A stretch of DNA of 64,000 nucleotides from an uncultured Bacteroidales bacterium (GTDB taxonomy: Bacteria > Bacteroidota > Bacteroidia > Bacteroidales > Bacteroidaceae). The stretch lies in assembly GCA_902778265.1 (NCBI GenBank), contig CACYXI010000001.1, forward strand, positions 62,001-126,000. Direction: 5' to 3'. This document shows, one piece after another, positions 52,141 through 61,213 of the stretch. The position numbers and the translations under genes were made by a program. Within the stretch, counting starts at the first letter, position 1; every line of letters starts with the position of its first letter. A model generated the notes under the pieces. That model worked only from the letters and a program-made list of their open reading frames with translations, did not search any database and was not told where the DNA came from.

Positions 52141-52629
52141 TTAGTAGCAAAGGATGCAGTAGTCAGGGCGAAGAGTAATGGTTATTGTTGCGATACCATC
52201 ATCACTCATAGAGAGTTCGCCAAAGTTTGACTGAGTAATCCACGCATTAACAAGAATCCATTTCTGAATAACAGTCTTGTTAGGGTCAAGCATTTCAAGT
52301 TCAACATCACGCTTGTAACCTGCGGCATAACCCATACGACCTGAAACAGATTCGGCGCACAGACGGTCCCACTCCATAACGGCCTGAGAAGTTGAAGGGC
52401 CAATTACATCCCTAAAACTAACAGTGATTTCTCCCCAAGAGTATGCACCTGCAACATAGGTTTTAGCATCAAGGAAAGGAATCTCAACGCTATTCACAGT
52501 GAGGGTAGGCCTCTGAGCGGATTCGAGCGTAAACTCCTGCAGACCCAAGTCAGAAGGGAAACGGAGTATAAAACGATTTTTCTTCAGTGGTTCATAAACC
52601 AACGGAATTCTTGATAAAACATCAGACAT
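52141..52629 (-). CDS. 19: tail tube protein, gp19-like
   Basis: 162 residues, the same length as T4 gp19 (163). KNRFILRFPSDLG near the N-terminus, a beta-rich middle (AYSWGEITVSFRDVIGPS) and the end WILVNAWITQSNFGELSMS fit the gp19 tube fold. The tube stacks inside the sheath and guides DNA. Unusually, it lies on the strand opposite to the sheath gene. It has its own late-type promoter at 52661 and terminator. Confidence 0.88.
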   Translation of the reverse strand: MSDVLSRIPLVYEPLKKNRFILRFPSDLGLQEFTLESAQRPTLTVNSVEIPFLDAKTYVAGAYSWGEITVSFRDVIGPSTSQAVMEWDRLCAESVSGRMGYAAGYKRDVELEMLDPNKTVIQKWILVNAWITQSNFGELSMSDDGIATITITLRPDYCILCY

Positions 52630-52660
52630 ATCTTTTGTGCGTTTGTTTACTTATTTTGAA

Positions 52661-52669
52661 ATAAATAGT
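52661..52669 (-). promoter_or_regulatory. late-type promoter motif for the tail tube gene
   Basis: Minus-strand TTAAACTATTTATTTCAAAATAAG: exact core and AAAA three bases on, 31 bases before the ATG at 52629. It overlaps the stop region of the upstream gene. Confidence 0.7.
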
Positions 52670-53050
52670 TTAAAAATCTTTTTCTATTTGAGCACCCTTT
52701 TTAACCTCATTAGATTTTTCACATAATTGGAAAACCCTCTTAAGAAGTTCATAATTTGGGTCCTCAGGGGTATCAGCCAAGTCAGCCATGGCGCGAAGAG
52801 CACGCTTTCTTATATCAACAACCAGAGCGGCTGCAGCAGCAGAATAATCAGACTGAGGTGTTTCCTGTGCGGGCTGTTGAGGTTCCTCAGGGGCAACGGG
52901 TATTTCTTCTTCCGAAGCAGCATCAAAAGATGCGGTATCAATAGGCTCATCCTGTGGCACATCATAGTCCATAGATTCTTTTATAGTTTTAGGCATAGAA
53001 CTTACTATATTACTAATCTGCCTAAGTTCTTCATTTAATTGCTTTTTCAT
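52670..53050 (-). CDS. late hypothetical protein with Pro/Glu-rich linker
   Basis: 126 residues. An N-terminal helix (KKQLNEELRQISNIVSSM) containing L-N-E, an acidic Pro/Gln/Ala linker (about 32-70), and a C-terminal three-helix domain (AAAALVVDIRKRALRAMADL and onward). Not recognised. Under its own late promoter, next to the tail tube gene; a small virion or assembly protein is likely. Confidence 0.6.
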   Translation of the reverse strand: MKKQLNEELRQISNIVSSMPKTIKESMDYDVPQDEPIDTASFDAASEEEIPVAPEEPQQPAQETPQSDYSAAAAALVVDIRKRALRAMADLADTPEDPNYELLKRVFQLCEKSNEVKKGAQIEKDF

Positions 53051-53071
53051 AATAAATCTTTTCAGTTTCCG

Positions 53072-53080
53072 ATAAATAGT
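53072..53080 (-). promoter_or_regulatory. late-type promoter motif
   Basis: Minus-strand AGAACTATTTATCGGAAACTG: exact core and AAA three bases on, 21 bases before the ATG at 53050. Confidence 0.65.
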
Positions 53081-53146
53081 TCTTAAATCAAAATTGTTTG
53101 ATTTTCTTATTTGAAATGCTTATTTTATGCAAAAAGAGTATATTAA

Positions 53147-53688
53147 TTGACACAACCGACAAAACATAATGTTAAAAAAGTAGTCACCATCAAGGCAAAG
53201 GGCAAAAAAGTGGTAGACAAAAGGCTACCTCCAAAACAGAAAAAGGAACGTGTGTTCAGAAAGAAGCCAATTAACAAAGAATACGGTACTTCCAAACTTG
53301 AATTACGTTTCGCGAAAGAGTTTCTTGATAAATTGGGGATAGAATATATTTACCAATATAAAGCGGAAGAGATTGGACGCTATTTTGATTTTTTTTGCCC
53401 ACAAGAGCACGTAATCATTGAGATTGATGGTGACTATTGGTAATTTGGCACGGATATGGCGTCCTGCATGAAGAAAAAAATAGCATGCAAAAACACTCAG
53501 AATGGGTGGACAAAGTAAAAGACACTTGGGCATTAGAACACGGCATTCCCGTAATACGAATTTGGGAGCACGATATAAACGACAACCCCTCCAAGGTAGT
53601 ACAAATCCTAAGAGAAAACCTAAAGGCTTATAGAGAAAAGTACGAGAAAGAGCAAAAAAGAAAACAAAGAGGAAAAATAAAACAATAA
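53147..53688 (+). CDS. VSR/DUF559-like nuclease, frame interrupted
   Basis: Two frames make one nuclease. The first (53147-53443, TTG start right after an in-frame stop) contains YGTSKLELRFAKEFLDKLGI, FDFFCPQ and IIEIDGDYW and then stops at TAA. The second continues with HGYG, a Lys-rich helix (KHSEWVDKVKDTWALEHGI) and VIRIWEHDI. Together they give the PD-(D/E)xK set of VSR-type endonucleases, with the catalytic ExD (EIDGD) just before the break. Skipping 8 bases (53441-53448) joins them as DGDYWHGYG, the family's usual sequence. It may be a recoded gene, two split chains, or a recent frameshift mutant. It sits among tail genes, as homing endonucleases often do. Confidence 0.6.
53438..53448 (+). 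other. candidate translational hop site
   Basis: TGG TAA TT TGG: a Trp codon followed at once by a stop, then a second Trp codon 8 bases on in the other frame. The arrangement of matched take-off and landing codons with a stop after take-off is that of T4 gene 60 bypassing, with a much shorter gap. Confidence 0.35.
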
Positions 53689-53692
53689 TAAT

Positions 53693-54991
53693 ATGGAAGA
53701 AACAAAAAATCCGCAGGAGGCACAAATTACTGCAAGGCTAAAAACCTTGGAATCAACCTATAAGATGTTAACCAAGACCCTTGGCGAAACGGTGGATAAT
53801 ATGAAGAGTAAAACCAACGAAAATGGAGAACCTCTTTATAGTGAAGAGAAAATTGAGCAAACCACGGCCTTAATCAAACAGTCCATTGAGTCCACCAAGG
53901 CAGAATACCATATGTTGGGTGGTAATGTTGATAACCTTCTTGCGTTAGAAGTGGAACAACCCAAGAAGAAAACAACAAAGAAGACAGCAAGCGCCCCAAA
54001 AGAAGCAAAAACAACCCCTAAGGCAGAAAATAAGACAGAAAAACTCCCCGTAAAAACTACTCCAACACAGAGAGATATTGATTACCTTGCTAGTAAGGAG
54101 AATTTTGACGAGGAAGGATATGACCTTATTCCTCTACCATCCAAGGGAGAAGGCTATCGTTCGAAGAAAGCAAAACTTCCCGTTGCGAGCCTTACCGCAT
54201 ATGATGAAAATATTTTGGTAGCCCCCAATCTTTACAGGGATAATTTGGTATTAGACGCAATTCTTAAACAGAAGATTTTAGACGATACCGTTGACCCCGC
54301 CGACCTTCTTGAAGGTGATAGAGAAACAATAATTCTTTATCTCAGGAAGGATGGATATGGTGTTGAATATCCTATCACAGCAACAGATGATGTTACAGGA
54401 AAACAATTTGATACAGTAGTTGACCTTTCTCAGATAAAATTTAGAGACTTCAAGCTCAAGGGAGATGAAAATGGGTGGTTTGACTTTACGCTCCCCGTAT
54501 GCAAAAAGGAAGTTAAGTTCAGATTCCTTTCCCATAGGGATAATCTTGACCTGCAGGCTATGGAAGAAGCAGAAGATAATGGCTTGAAGAAAGAAAGAAT
54601 ACTTGATTGTGTTGACCGTCTTAATAATTTCCTTGATAGCGAGAAGGATTTGGATAGTGATGAAGAAGAAAAAGTCCGTACAGCAATAAAAAGTCTTGAA
54701 GATTGGAGTGACAATATAGACACCGATACCGCACAGTACACCCACGCAGTTACCAATAGGCTTGAACGTGAAATTATGTCAGTTGACGGCATTACCGATA
54801 GGAATTATATTCACAATTTTGTTAACAGTATGAAGGTAAAGGATTCCAAGGCTCTGAGAACATATATCAGTAACAACGAACCCGGTCTTGATTACAATCT
54901 GACAATAGAAAAGCCCGCGAGTCTCGGAGGTGGCTCGATGAACGTGTTTCTTCAACTTGACACCTTTATTTTTCTCAATACTACCGAGTGA
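53693..54991 (+). CDS. 26: baseplate hub / tail assembly chaperone-like protein, gp26-like
   Basis: 432 residues. Residues 1-130 are a charged helical and Lys/Thr-rich region. Residues 150-290 fit the T4 baseplate gp26-type domain: LPSKGEGY, DLLEGDRETIILYLRKDGYG, and FDFTLPVCKKEVKFRFLS. The C-terminal 140 residues are helical. These proteins help assemble the hub or tail before the tape measure. Its stop region overlaps the next frame by 35 bases, as in many phages where a frameshift makes a longer tail chaperone. Confidence 0.65.
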   Translation: MEETKNPQEAQITARLKTLESTYKMLTKTLGETVDNMKSKTNENGEPLYSEEKIEQTTALIKQSIESTKAEYHMLGGNVDNLLALEVEQPKKKTTKKTASAPKEAKTTPKAENKTEKLPVKTTPTQRDIDYLASKENFDEEGYDLIPLPSKGEGYRSKKAKLPVASLTAYDENILVAPNLYRDNLVLDAILKQKILDDTVDPADLLEGDRETIILYLRKDGYGVEYPITATDDVTGKQFDTVVDLSQIKFRDFKLKGDENGWFDFTLPVCKKEVKFRFLSHRDNLDLQAMEEAEDNGLKKERILDCVDRLNNFLDSEKDLDSDEEEKVRTAIKSLEDWSDNIDTDTAQYTHAVTNRLEREIMSVDGITDRNYIHNFVNSMKVKDSKALRTYISNNEPGLDYNLTIEKPASLGGGSMNVFLQLDTFIFLNTTE

Positions 54992-55226
54992 GTATGAAGA
55001 AAAACTTAATGCAGAAATATATGGCTGTGTAAAATACATCGGCCTACCCCGCGAAACCGTTATGAAAATGCCAATCAGGGTGAGAAAAGATTGGATACGA
55101 AGACACAACGAGGAGCAGGAGAAACAAAATGAAAGTAAGACCGAAGAAAGAGGAGAACACAGCACAACATATACCGATGCAGATGTTTTGAATAGATATG
55201 CAGAAATGTCGCAAAGAAAAACCTAA
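54957..55226 (+). CDS. small helical tail protein, possible frameshift extension of the upstream gene
   Basis: 89 residues if started at the TTG at 54957; no ATG occurs before residue 36. ILPSEYEEKLNAEIYG and the Arg-rich MPIRVRKDWIRRHNEEQEK segment resemble the C-terminal part of tail assembly chaperones, where a MPIxxRxxxIxRxNxE helix is common. It overlaps the gp26-like gene by 35 bases in the +1 frame, so it may be made as an extension of that protein. It ends just before a terminator. Confidence 0.6.
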   Translation: MTPLFFSILPSEYEEKLNAEIYGCVKYIGLPRETVMKMPIRVRKDWIRRHNEEQEKQNESKTEERGEHSTTYTDADVLNRYAEMSQRKT

Positions 55227-55229
55227 GAT

Positions 55230-55258
55230 TGGTGGCCTTTGGGCCACCTTCTTTTTTG
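55230..55258 (+). terminator. terminator hairpin
   Basis: GGTGGCC with GGCCACC, loop TTTG, then a T-rich tail. It separates the gp26-like transcript from the tape measure gene. Confidence 0.85.
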
Positions 55259-55272
55259 AAAAAAAAGACTAA

Positions 55273-55281
55273 ACTATTTAT
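55273..55281 (+). promoter_or_regulatory. late-type promoter motif for the tape measure gene
   Basis: CTAAACTATTTATCGGAAAATAAA: exact core and AAAA three bases on, 19 bases before the ATG at 55301. Confidence 0.7.
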
Positions 55282-55300
55282 CGGAAAATAAAAACTGTAT

Positions 55301-58015
55301 ATGCCATCACAATATATTGATGCAATAGAAAGAAATTTCAGAGACATCGTACGCCAATTGGAGGCCATGGAAAAAAACACGGCAACAAACTCCAATAATG
55401 GCGCCAATGGTGGTAACAGCGGAAATAATACTACAAAGAAAACAAGCAGCTCTTCCTCATCATATTCAAGTTATGGGTATTTCGGAAGTAGTCAACACTT
55501 CCAAACCATGCACCACATTGAAGAAGTAATGGGTGATATTGTCCGAAAGGGTAATCAATTCTTAGAGCCGTGGATAAAAGTAGATAATGCCGCCTCTCGT
55601 TTTGCAAAGAACATTGGCTTGTCAGCACGGGGCATGGAAAACCTCAGAAAGGCAGCCATAGACTTAGCAAGAAATGAGAAACTCGGTATTAAGTTCAATG
55701 TCCGCCCCGAAGACCTTATTGCTTTACGAGAAAACTACAGTAAAGCCGTAGGAAGAATCGTAAGTCAAACAAACCAAGACCTTGTACACGGTGCAGCAAT
55801 GACCGCCCTCATGGGTAGTGTTGAAGCAGCATCAGACTTCGCCAACAAACTTGAAAACTTCGGTATATCAATGACCGAGGCGGGAAACATGGCGGGTAAA
55901 ATGTTTGCCGAAGCAGGAAGAAGAGGCATCGTCTTTGAAAAATATTCCGAAACATTTAAGGAAAATGTAAAGAAAGCACAGGAATATACCTTCCAAAAGG
56001 GTGTTCGTGGTGTTGCTGAAATGGCAAAACGCGCCACAGAACTAAAACTTAGTATGAGTGAAGCCTTCTCGTTTGCAGAAAAGGTCAACACCGTCGAAGG
56101 TGCAATCACAACGGGAGCAAACCTTCAGGTTTTAGGTGGACCATTCACTCAATTCTCCAACCCTCTTCAAATGTTAAATGAAAGCCTGAATGACGTTGAA
56201 TCATTACAGGACAGGATGGTCAAGATGTTCGGAAATCTTGCTCAATTTAACAGAGAAACAGGACAAGTTGAAATTTCAGCATTTAATAAAATGCGTATTC
56301 GTGCAGCCGCTCAGTCAATGGGTATTAACCCGTCTGAAGTTTTTGAGTCGGTGACCAATATGGGGCGGCGAAACGAAATCGAAAGACAAGCACAAGGAAA
56401 TATTGCCCTTACATCCAATAAAGATTTCATGGATTTGGTTAAAAACATCGCAACCATACAAAATGGCGAGGCGGGTGTAATGGTTAACGGCAAATTCAAG
56501 AAAGTAAGCGAACTTCAAGGCTCAGACCAAAGAGCCCTTGAAATAATGCAGAAGTCCGAAAGTGAGGACATCAAAGACATCGCCCAAATGATGCGTTCTT
56601 GGGACGACGTAATAAGTGGCCGTAAAGCCCAATATGACGCAATAAAAGCAACAACAGTCGAAACAGTTGGAATCGGTCAGGGGCTTAAAAATTTAAATAA
56701 AACCGTCGGTAGCATAAACACGTTCCTTTGGACGAATTTGATTGCAAGGGGCGTTCAGCAGGGAGCGGGTTCAATTTTTAGAGCACTTGATTTATTTGGC
56801 GGGCAAAATCTTGAAAAACTCAAAGCAGGCGAGCGCGTAAGCAAGAAAATTGGTGGGCACACATGGGGATTAAGACAAACAAAGGGGCATGGATTGCGAC
56901 TATATAAGGGCGCTTCATTAGCAAGAGTACAACCCGGAGCCATAGGAGCGGGAGCAGCAGGAATTGGTATTGGATTGGCAGCAATGGGTGCGGGTATCCG
57001 CGCAAGCAGCCAATTAAACAAGAAGAGACAATCGGGTGAAGTCGAAAGAGGAAGCGCAGAAGATAGATGGAGAAACCGTGGTAACCAAATGCTAACGTGG
57101 GGTGGCGCGGGAGCCGCAGCAGGTGCCGCAACGGGGATTGGTCTTGGAGCAGCAGGAGCAGCCGCAGCAGGAGCAACAATAGGTTCGGCTGTCCCAATAT
57201 TAGGGACTGCCATTGGAGCTCTTTTAGGTGCAGCCACCGGCTATGCTATCTCCGTATTCAAAAATCAGAACAACAAGAGAGCCGCACAAATAAAAAAAGA
57301 ACTTGAGAGAGGTAAGGATGGTATTGAGTTGGTTGGCGACTACAGAAAGAAAGACCTACAAGCAATCAAGAAAGCATTAGCCGACGACAATAGGATAACA
57401 ATGAAGGAATATCAATCGTTCAACAAGAGAACGAGAGATATGCTTGTTAAATCAGGCGACGCTAACCTTTTCCCTGAACTTAGAGAACTCACCACCAACA
57501 CAGAAAACGTTACAGTTAGGGGCAACAACATTACAATAGAAGGAAAGGTAAGCAGAAGAAAGGGCGAAGATGGTGGAATGCTTATTGGCCCTTCACACAG
57601 AAATGGTGGAATGCCCATTTTGGGTTCAAACATAGAAGTCGAAGGCGGTGAATTCGTCATGAACAGACATTCAACACAAAAATTCCTCCCCATCTTGAAT
57701 CAAATGAATCAAATGGGTAAGGGAGGAATAATTAAGCCAAGAATGTTGGCTGATGGTGGAATGTTAGATGTTGTTCCATCCATACCAACACCAAGGGGAG
57801 GTACCACAGAAAGTATCAGTGTCAATCCGATAAAAGTTGAGTTAACAGGAACAATTAAATTAGATGGAGGTAACGGTAAAACCGTTGATTTGGATGCATT
57901 GTTGAATGATAACACATTCAAACAGAAGTTAGCAAAGATACTTGAAGTCGAAATCAGTAAGAAAGCCAATGGTGGTATTAGAGAGGCGACACGAAGCCTT
58001 AGCAATTTAAGTTAG
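55301..58015 (+). CDS. tail tape measure protein
   Basis: 904 residues. A Ser/Asn/Gly linker (about 28-68) is followed by a long helical body and a glycine/alanine-rich hydrophobic stretch (about 545-660, for example GAGAAGIGIGLAAMGAG and AAAGAATGIGLGAAG), the usual membrane-active part of tape measure proteins. The end has the GGMLIGPSHRNGGMPI segment and EGGEFVMNRHST, a conserved C-terminal signature. Its length would set a tail of medium size. It is read from its own late promoter and precedes the hub gene by 10 bases. T4's equivalent is gp29. Confidence 0.85.
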   Translation: MPSQYIDAIERNFRDIVRQLEAMEKNTATNSNNGANGGNSGNNTTKKTSSSSSSYSSYGYFGSSQHFQTMHHIEEVMGDIVRKGNQFLEPWIKVDNAASRFAKNIGLSARGMENLRKAAIDLARNEKLGIKFNVRPEDLIALRENYSKAVGRIVSQTNQDLVHGAAMTALMGSVEAASDFANKLENFGISMTEAGNMAGKMFAEAGRRGIVFEKYSETFKENVKKAQEYTFQKGVRGVAEMAKRATELKLSMSEAFSFAEKVNTVEGAITTGANLQVLGGPFTQFSNPLQMLNESLNDVESLQDRMVKMFGNLAQFNRETGQVEISAFNKMRIRAAAQSMGINPSEVFESVTNMGRRNEIERQAQGNIALTSNKDFMDLVKNIATIQNGEAGVMVNGKFKKVSELQGSDQRALEIMQKSESEDIKDIAQMMRSWDDVISGRKAQYDAIKATTVETVGIGQGLKNLNKTVGSINTFLWTNLIARGVQQGAGSIFRALDLFGGQNLEKLKAGERVSKKIGGHTWGLRQTKGHGLRLYKGASLARVQPGAIGAGAAGIGIGLAAMGAGIRASSQLNKKRQSGEVERGSAEDRWRNRGNQMLTWGGAGAAAGAATGIGLGAAGAAAAGATIGSAVPILGTAIGALLGAATGYAISVFKNQNNKRAAQIKKELERGKDGIELVGDYRKKDLQAIKKALADDNRITMKEYQSFNKRTRDMLVKSGDANLFPELRELTTNTENVTVRGNNITIEGKVSRRKGEDGGMLIGPSHRNGGMPILGSNIEVEGGEFVMNRHSTQKFLPILNQMNQMGKGGIIKPRMLADGGMLDVVPSIPTPRGGTTESISVNPIKVELTGTIKLDGGNGKTVDLDALLNDNTFKQKLAKILEVEISKKANGGIREATRSLSNLS

Positions 58016-58025
58016 AAAATAAATT

Positions 58026-61000
58026 ATGAGAATTAGTGCAATAAAATTCAATGAGATACAAGACCGACAGATTGGAAGTATCGTAAACAAGAACTCCGCG
58101 TTCAGGGAAGAGATGCTTACAAGAAACATCGGTCGCTATGGCCTTTATAGTGTTACGTTTACCCCTGCAATTGGAAGCATTTATGAAACATGGATGTCCG
58201 AAAATGAACCCCCTATGGGAATTGCAGCCGTCAATGGCCTCATTGGTTACAACAGCGGCATTGTTGACGATACAGAGATTGCCTCTCGCGAAAGATACCA
58301 TCAGGGCGTTAAAACCGTAGACGGTAGCGTGGTTGATAAAGTTCAATCAGCATCAATAGCACTAAGCCCCTCCGCATTCAACACATACAAACAACAAGAA
58401 GCAAGTAACGGAAAACAAACGAGAGAGGTTTTTACGACAAATACGGGTGGATATTTAATCGGAGGCGGGCCCATTGCTTTAGATATGGCAAGAAGGGAAG
58501 TTAACGAGTATCTTAGCAGTGCAAATAAGAGAACTTATTGGTCCCAAGTTCAAGACAATAGAAACAATGCTCTAAAATTAATCATTGAAGGCATCAGCAA
58601 GAACAATGGTTTAAGTATTTCACATATTGGTGGTAGTGGATGGGGAGAAACTTTCCAATCCGCAAAAACCGAAGGCGGAAACCGTATTGGTAATGTATAT
58701 ACAACTTACAATGAACCCGACGCAACAGGAAATCAGCCCGTTAATAGGGGAAATATTATAAACGACACGCTGCAAAACAACGATATTCTAACCTTCATGG
58801 AAGGTAGTACATCAACACCCGACGCGCAGAAGAACCTTTTAGAAAAAACAAATAAACTCTTTGAACAAAGAAAGATTAAGAGTATTATCAACCGTTTCCA
58901 TACGGACACCGAAGATTCAAAGACCGTATCGCTTATCCAAAGTGCAGTAAACTCCAAGTATGGTCTATCAAGGGGCAGAAACTTATTGAAGGAGAACCCC
59001 ACAACAGAGCACGGATATGATAATCCATATTGCCGTGTTTGGACCGCACATCATCAATATAATAATATGTTAAGACGCATCCGCCCCTTCGCGGATGGTG
59101 AAAGTTTTAAGAGCATTGCTGCGACACAAGAAAACTATGGTGAAGGGTATCGTCCTAATAAGGGGAATGCTCGCCTAAGCGACCTCAGCGTACTTAAAAA
59201 GAATGGGCTCGTTAATATAGCACCCCATATGCAAGAAAATCAAAATGTTTTAGATAAGGAGAGCATCAAAAAATGTATGTTCTCCATTGAAAACCTTGCA
59301 TGGAAAGATATGATTGGGGACAACAAGGTAATACGAAAGATAATAGGGAGTACAGGAACAACAGAAGCAGGAACAGTTTTATCCGAAGAACAAAGAGGCC
59401 CCAATGGTGGAAGAATAATGTGGTTCCCTCCGTACAATTTAAGTTTCTCAGAGCAAATAGCTACCAATTGGAACGACAATTCCTTTATTGGTAGGGGAGA
59501 AAAAATATATACATATACAAACACCGACAGAACAGGGACATTACACTTCACATTACTTGTAGACCACCCCTCTGTTGTAAATCAGTGGAAGAACAATAAA
59601 AACTTTGCAATTAACGAGAGTAATGAGCAAAAGATTCTTCGTTATTTTGCAGGGTGCGATGACCTCAATGACGCAATTCGCGGCACAGAACGCGATGTCT
59701 TCGAAAATGAGGTTGTTAAAAGCACGTCACTTAAGCCGGGAGAAAAACTACAAGAAGTAAAGGTTGCCGTTTTCTTTCCTAACAACTATACAGGTATAGA
59801 GAGTGAATCAACAAAAGGCTTCATCGATTACCTTCTTGAGGGAAAAAGTGACGATGGAAAGGGTACACAGATTGCAAATAAGGGTTATGAAGTTGGCAAC
59901 AAAGATGGCCAAGTAGTAGAAGAAGGATATCGCCAACAGGGGGAATATGGTACGTGGTACTATCGTATTGACGAAAAATATATTGACCAAAAATTAGCAA
60001 GTGACAACTACTCTGATAAAAAGTCATTTAACCTAAACGATTATAGCGCTGACGATAACGTAACAAAGAAAGAGATTATAGACAGATTGGCACTAAAAGA
60101 CTTCGCCGCGTCTGATTTATTCTCTCTTAAAGATTTTAATGATGCCCTGAATCACAAAAGCGGAGCAAATGCAGTCTTGTCTAACATTTTAAGAGAAATG
60201 AAGAATCTTCGCTATATCAAAATTAAGGGCATGGCATCTTCCCACAATGTGACAAACCCTGAGCTCAACGACGAGTTGGCCACTAATAGGGCTGAGCAAA
60301 TTAAAAATTGGCTAAGAACAACAAGCCTTAGCGGTACAAGTATTGCGGTTGAAGAAACAGGTGTATACAATGTCGGAACCACAGAATCCGTGAGCGATAT
60401 TAAAGCCAAGGTTGGGCGTTGCGCGATTGTTACAATTGCTTTCGGGCAGGAAATGGAAAAGAGTGCATCAGAACAAATTGAAAACGAATCGGCAACACAG
60501 GTAAAGACCAAGAATGAAGCCATAAACGAATCAGTACGCACTCTCCTATCCGATAAGATGATAGAACTCACAACGGCAAATAGGTCGCAATTAGCTTACG
60601 ATGATGAATATACTTACTTCAAGGAACTACAAGAGAATGATGCGTTATCCTATAAACGAATTATAGAAAAAATACAATATTTCAGCCCCGCCTATCATAG
60701 CATTACACCCGAAGGATTTAATGCAAGGCTTACATTCCTTAATCAGTGTTCAAGACAGGGACCAACATTCTCTGCCGCGGACGATACGGACAACAACCTC
60801 AGAGCAGGCAACTTGGCATTTGGCCGCGCCCCTATTTGTGTATTAAGGATTGGCGACTTCTACAACACAAAGATTGTCATACAAAGTATTACAATAAACT
60901 ACCAAAAGGCGGATGCAATTACTTGGGATTTAAACCCTGAAGGCGTGGGCGTACAACCAATGATGGCAGATATTGACATTTCATTCACCTTTATCGGTGG

Positions 61001-61202
61001 TAGTGACCTCAGCGGCCCGATTGAAAGACTACAAAATGCAATATCATTCAATTATTATAGTAATACAAGCATATATGATAGGCGTGCTGACTACCGCGAA
61101 AAGCCAATTGGAGGAACACAGGCAAATAATCCACTCAATTATTGGGACGGCAAGCCACCTAAGAAAGAGGAAGAAAATAAAACAACAGGAGCAAAGAAAT
61201 AA
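58026..61202 (+). CDS. large baseplate protein with OmpA-like domain
   Basis: 1058 residues. Most of the length is beta-rich structural sequence. At about 680-805 lies an OmpA-like peptidoglycan-binding domain (IKIKGMASSH, LNDELATNRAEQIKNWL and VGRCAIVTIAF match the conserved strands and the NxxLAxxRA helix). The C-terminal 190 residues (NQCSRQGPTF, YNTKIVIQSITINYQK, and DIDISFTFIGGSDLSGPI) resemble a conserved baseplate-type end. A peptidoglycan-binding domain would help the tail tip anchor to the cell wall. It overlaps none of its neighbours; gp53-like follows after 11 bases. Confidence 0.7.
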   Translation: MRISAIKFNEIQDRQIGSIVNKNSAFREEMLTRNIGRYGLYSVTFTPAIGSIYETWMSENEPPMGIAAVNGLIGYNSGIVDDTEIASRERYHQGVKTVDGSVVDKVQSASIALSPSAFNTYKQQEASNGKQTREVFTTNTGGYLIGGGPIALDMARREVNEYLSSANKRTYWSQVQDNRNNALKLIIEGISKNNGLSISHIGGSGWGETFQSAKTEGGNRIGNVYTTYNEPDATGNQPVNRGNIINDTLQNNDILTFMEGSTSTPDAQKNLLEKTNKLFEQRKIKSIINRFHTDTEDSKTVSLIQSAVNSKYGLSRGRNLLKENPTTEHGYDNPYCRVWTAHHQYNNMLRRIRPFADGESFKSIAATQENYGEGYRPNKGNARLSDLSVLKKNGLVNIAPHMQENQNVLDKESIKKCMFSIENLAWKDMIGDNKVIRKIIGSTGTTEAGTVLSEEQRGPNGGRIMWFPPYNLSFSEQIATNWNDNSFIGRGEKIYTYTNTDRTGTLHFTLLVDHPSVVNQWKNNKNFAINESNEQKILRYFAGCDDLNDAIRGTERDVFENEVVKSTSLKPGEKLQEVKVAVFFPNNYTGIESESTKGFIDYLLEGKSDDGKGTQIANKGYEVGNKDGQVVEEGYRQQGEYGTWYYRIDEKYIDQKLASDNYSDKKSFNLNDYSADDNVTKKEIIDRLALKDFAASDLFSLKDFNDALNHKSGANAVLSNILREMKNLRYIKIKGMASSHNVTNPELNDELATNRAEQIKNWLRTTSLSGTSIAVEETGVYNVGTTESVSDIKAKVGRCAIVTIAFGQEMEKSASEQIENESATQVKTKNEAINESVRTLLSDKMIELTTANRSQLAYDDEYTYFKELQENDALSYKRIIEKIQYFSPAYHSITPEGFNARLTFLNQCSRQGPTFSAADDTDNNLRAGNLAFGRAPICVLRIGDFYNTKIVIQSITINYQKADAITWDLNPEGVGVQPMMADIDISFTFIGGSDLSGPIERLQNAISFNYYSNTSIYDRRADYREKPIGGTQANNPLNYWDGKPPKKEEENKTTGAKK

Positions 61203-61213
61203 TTTAGCAGAAG

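Noticed and set aside
56755..57237. Minus-strand Ala/Pro-rich frame opposite the tape measure
   Set aside because: It is the complement of the Gly/Ala-rich membrane-like stretch of the tape measure gene and has no start context.
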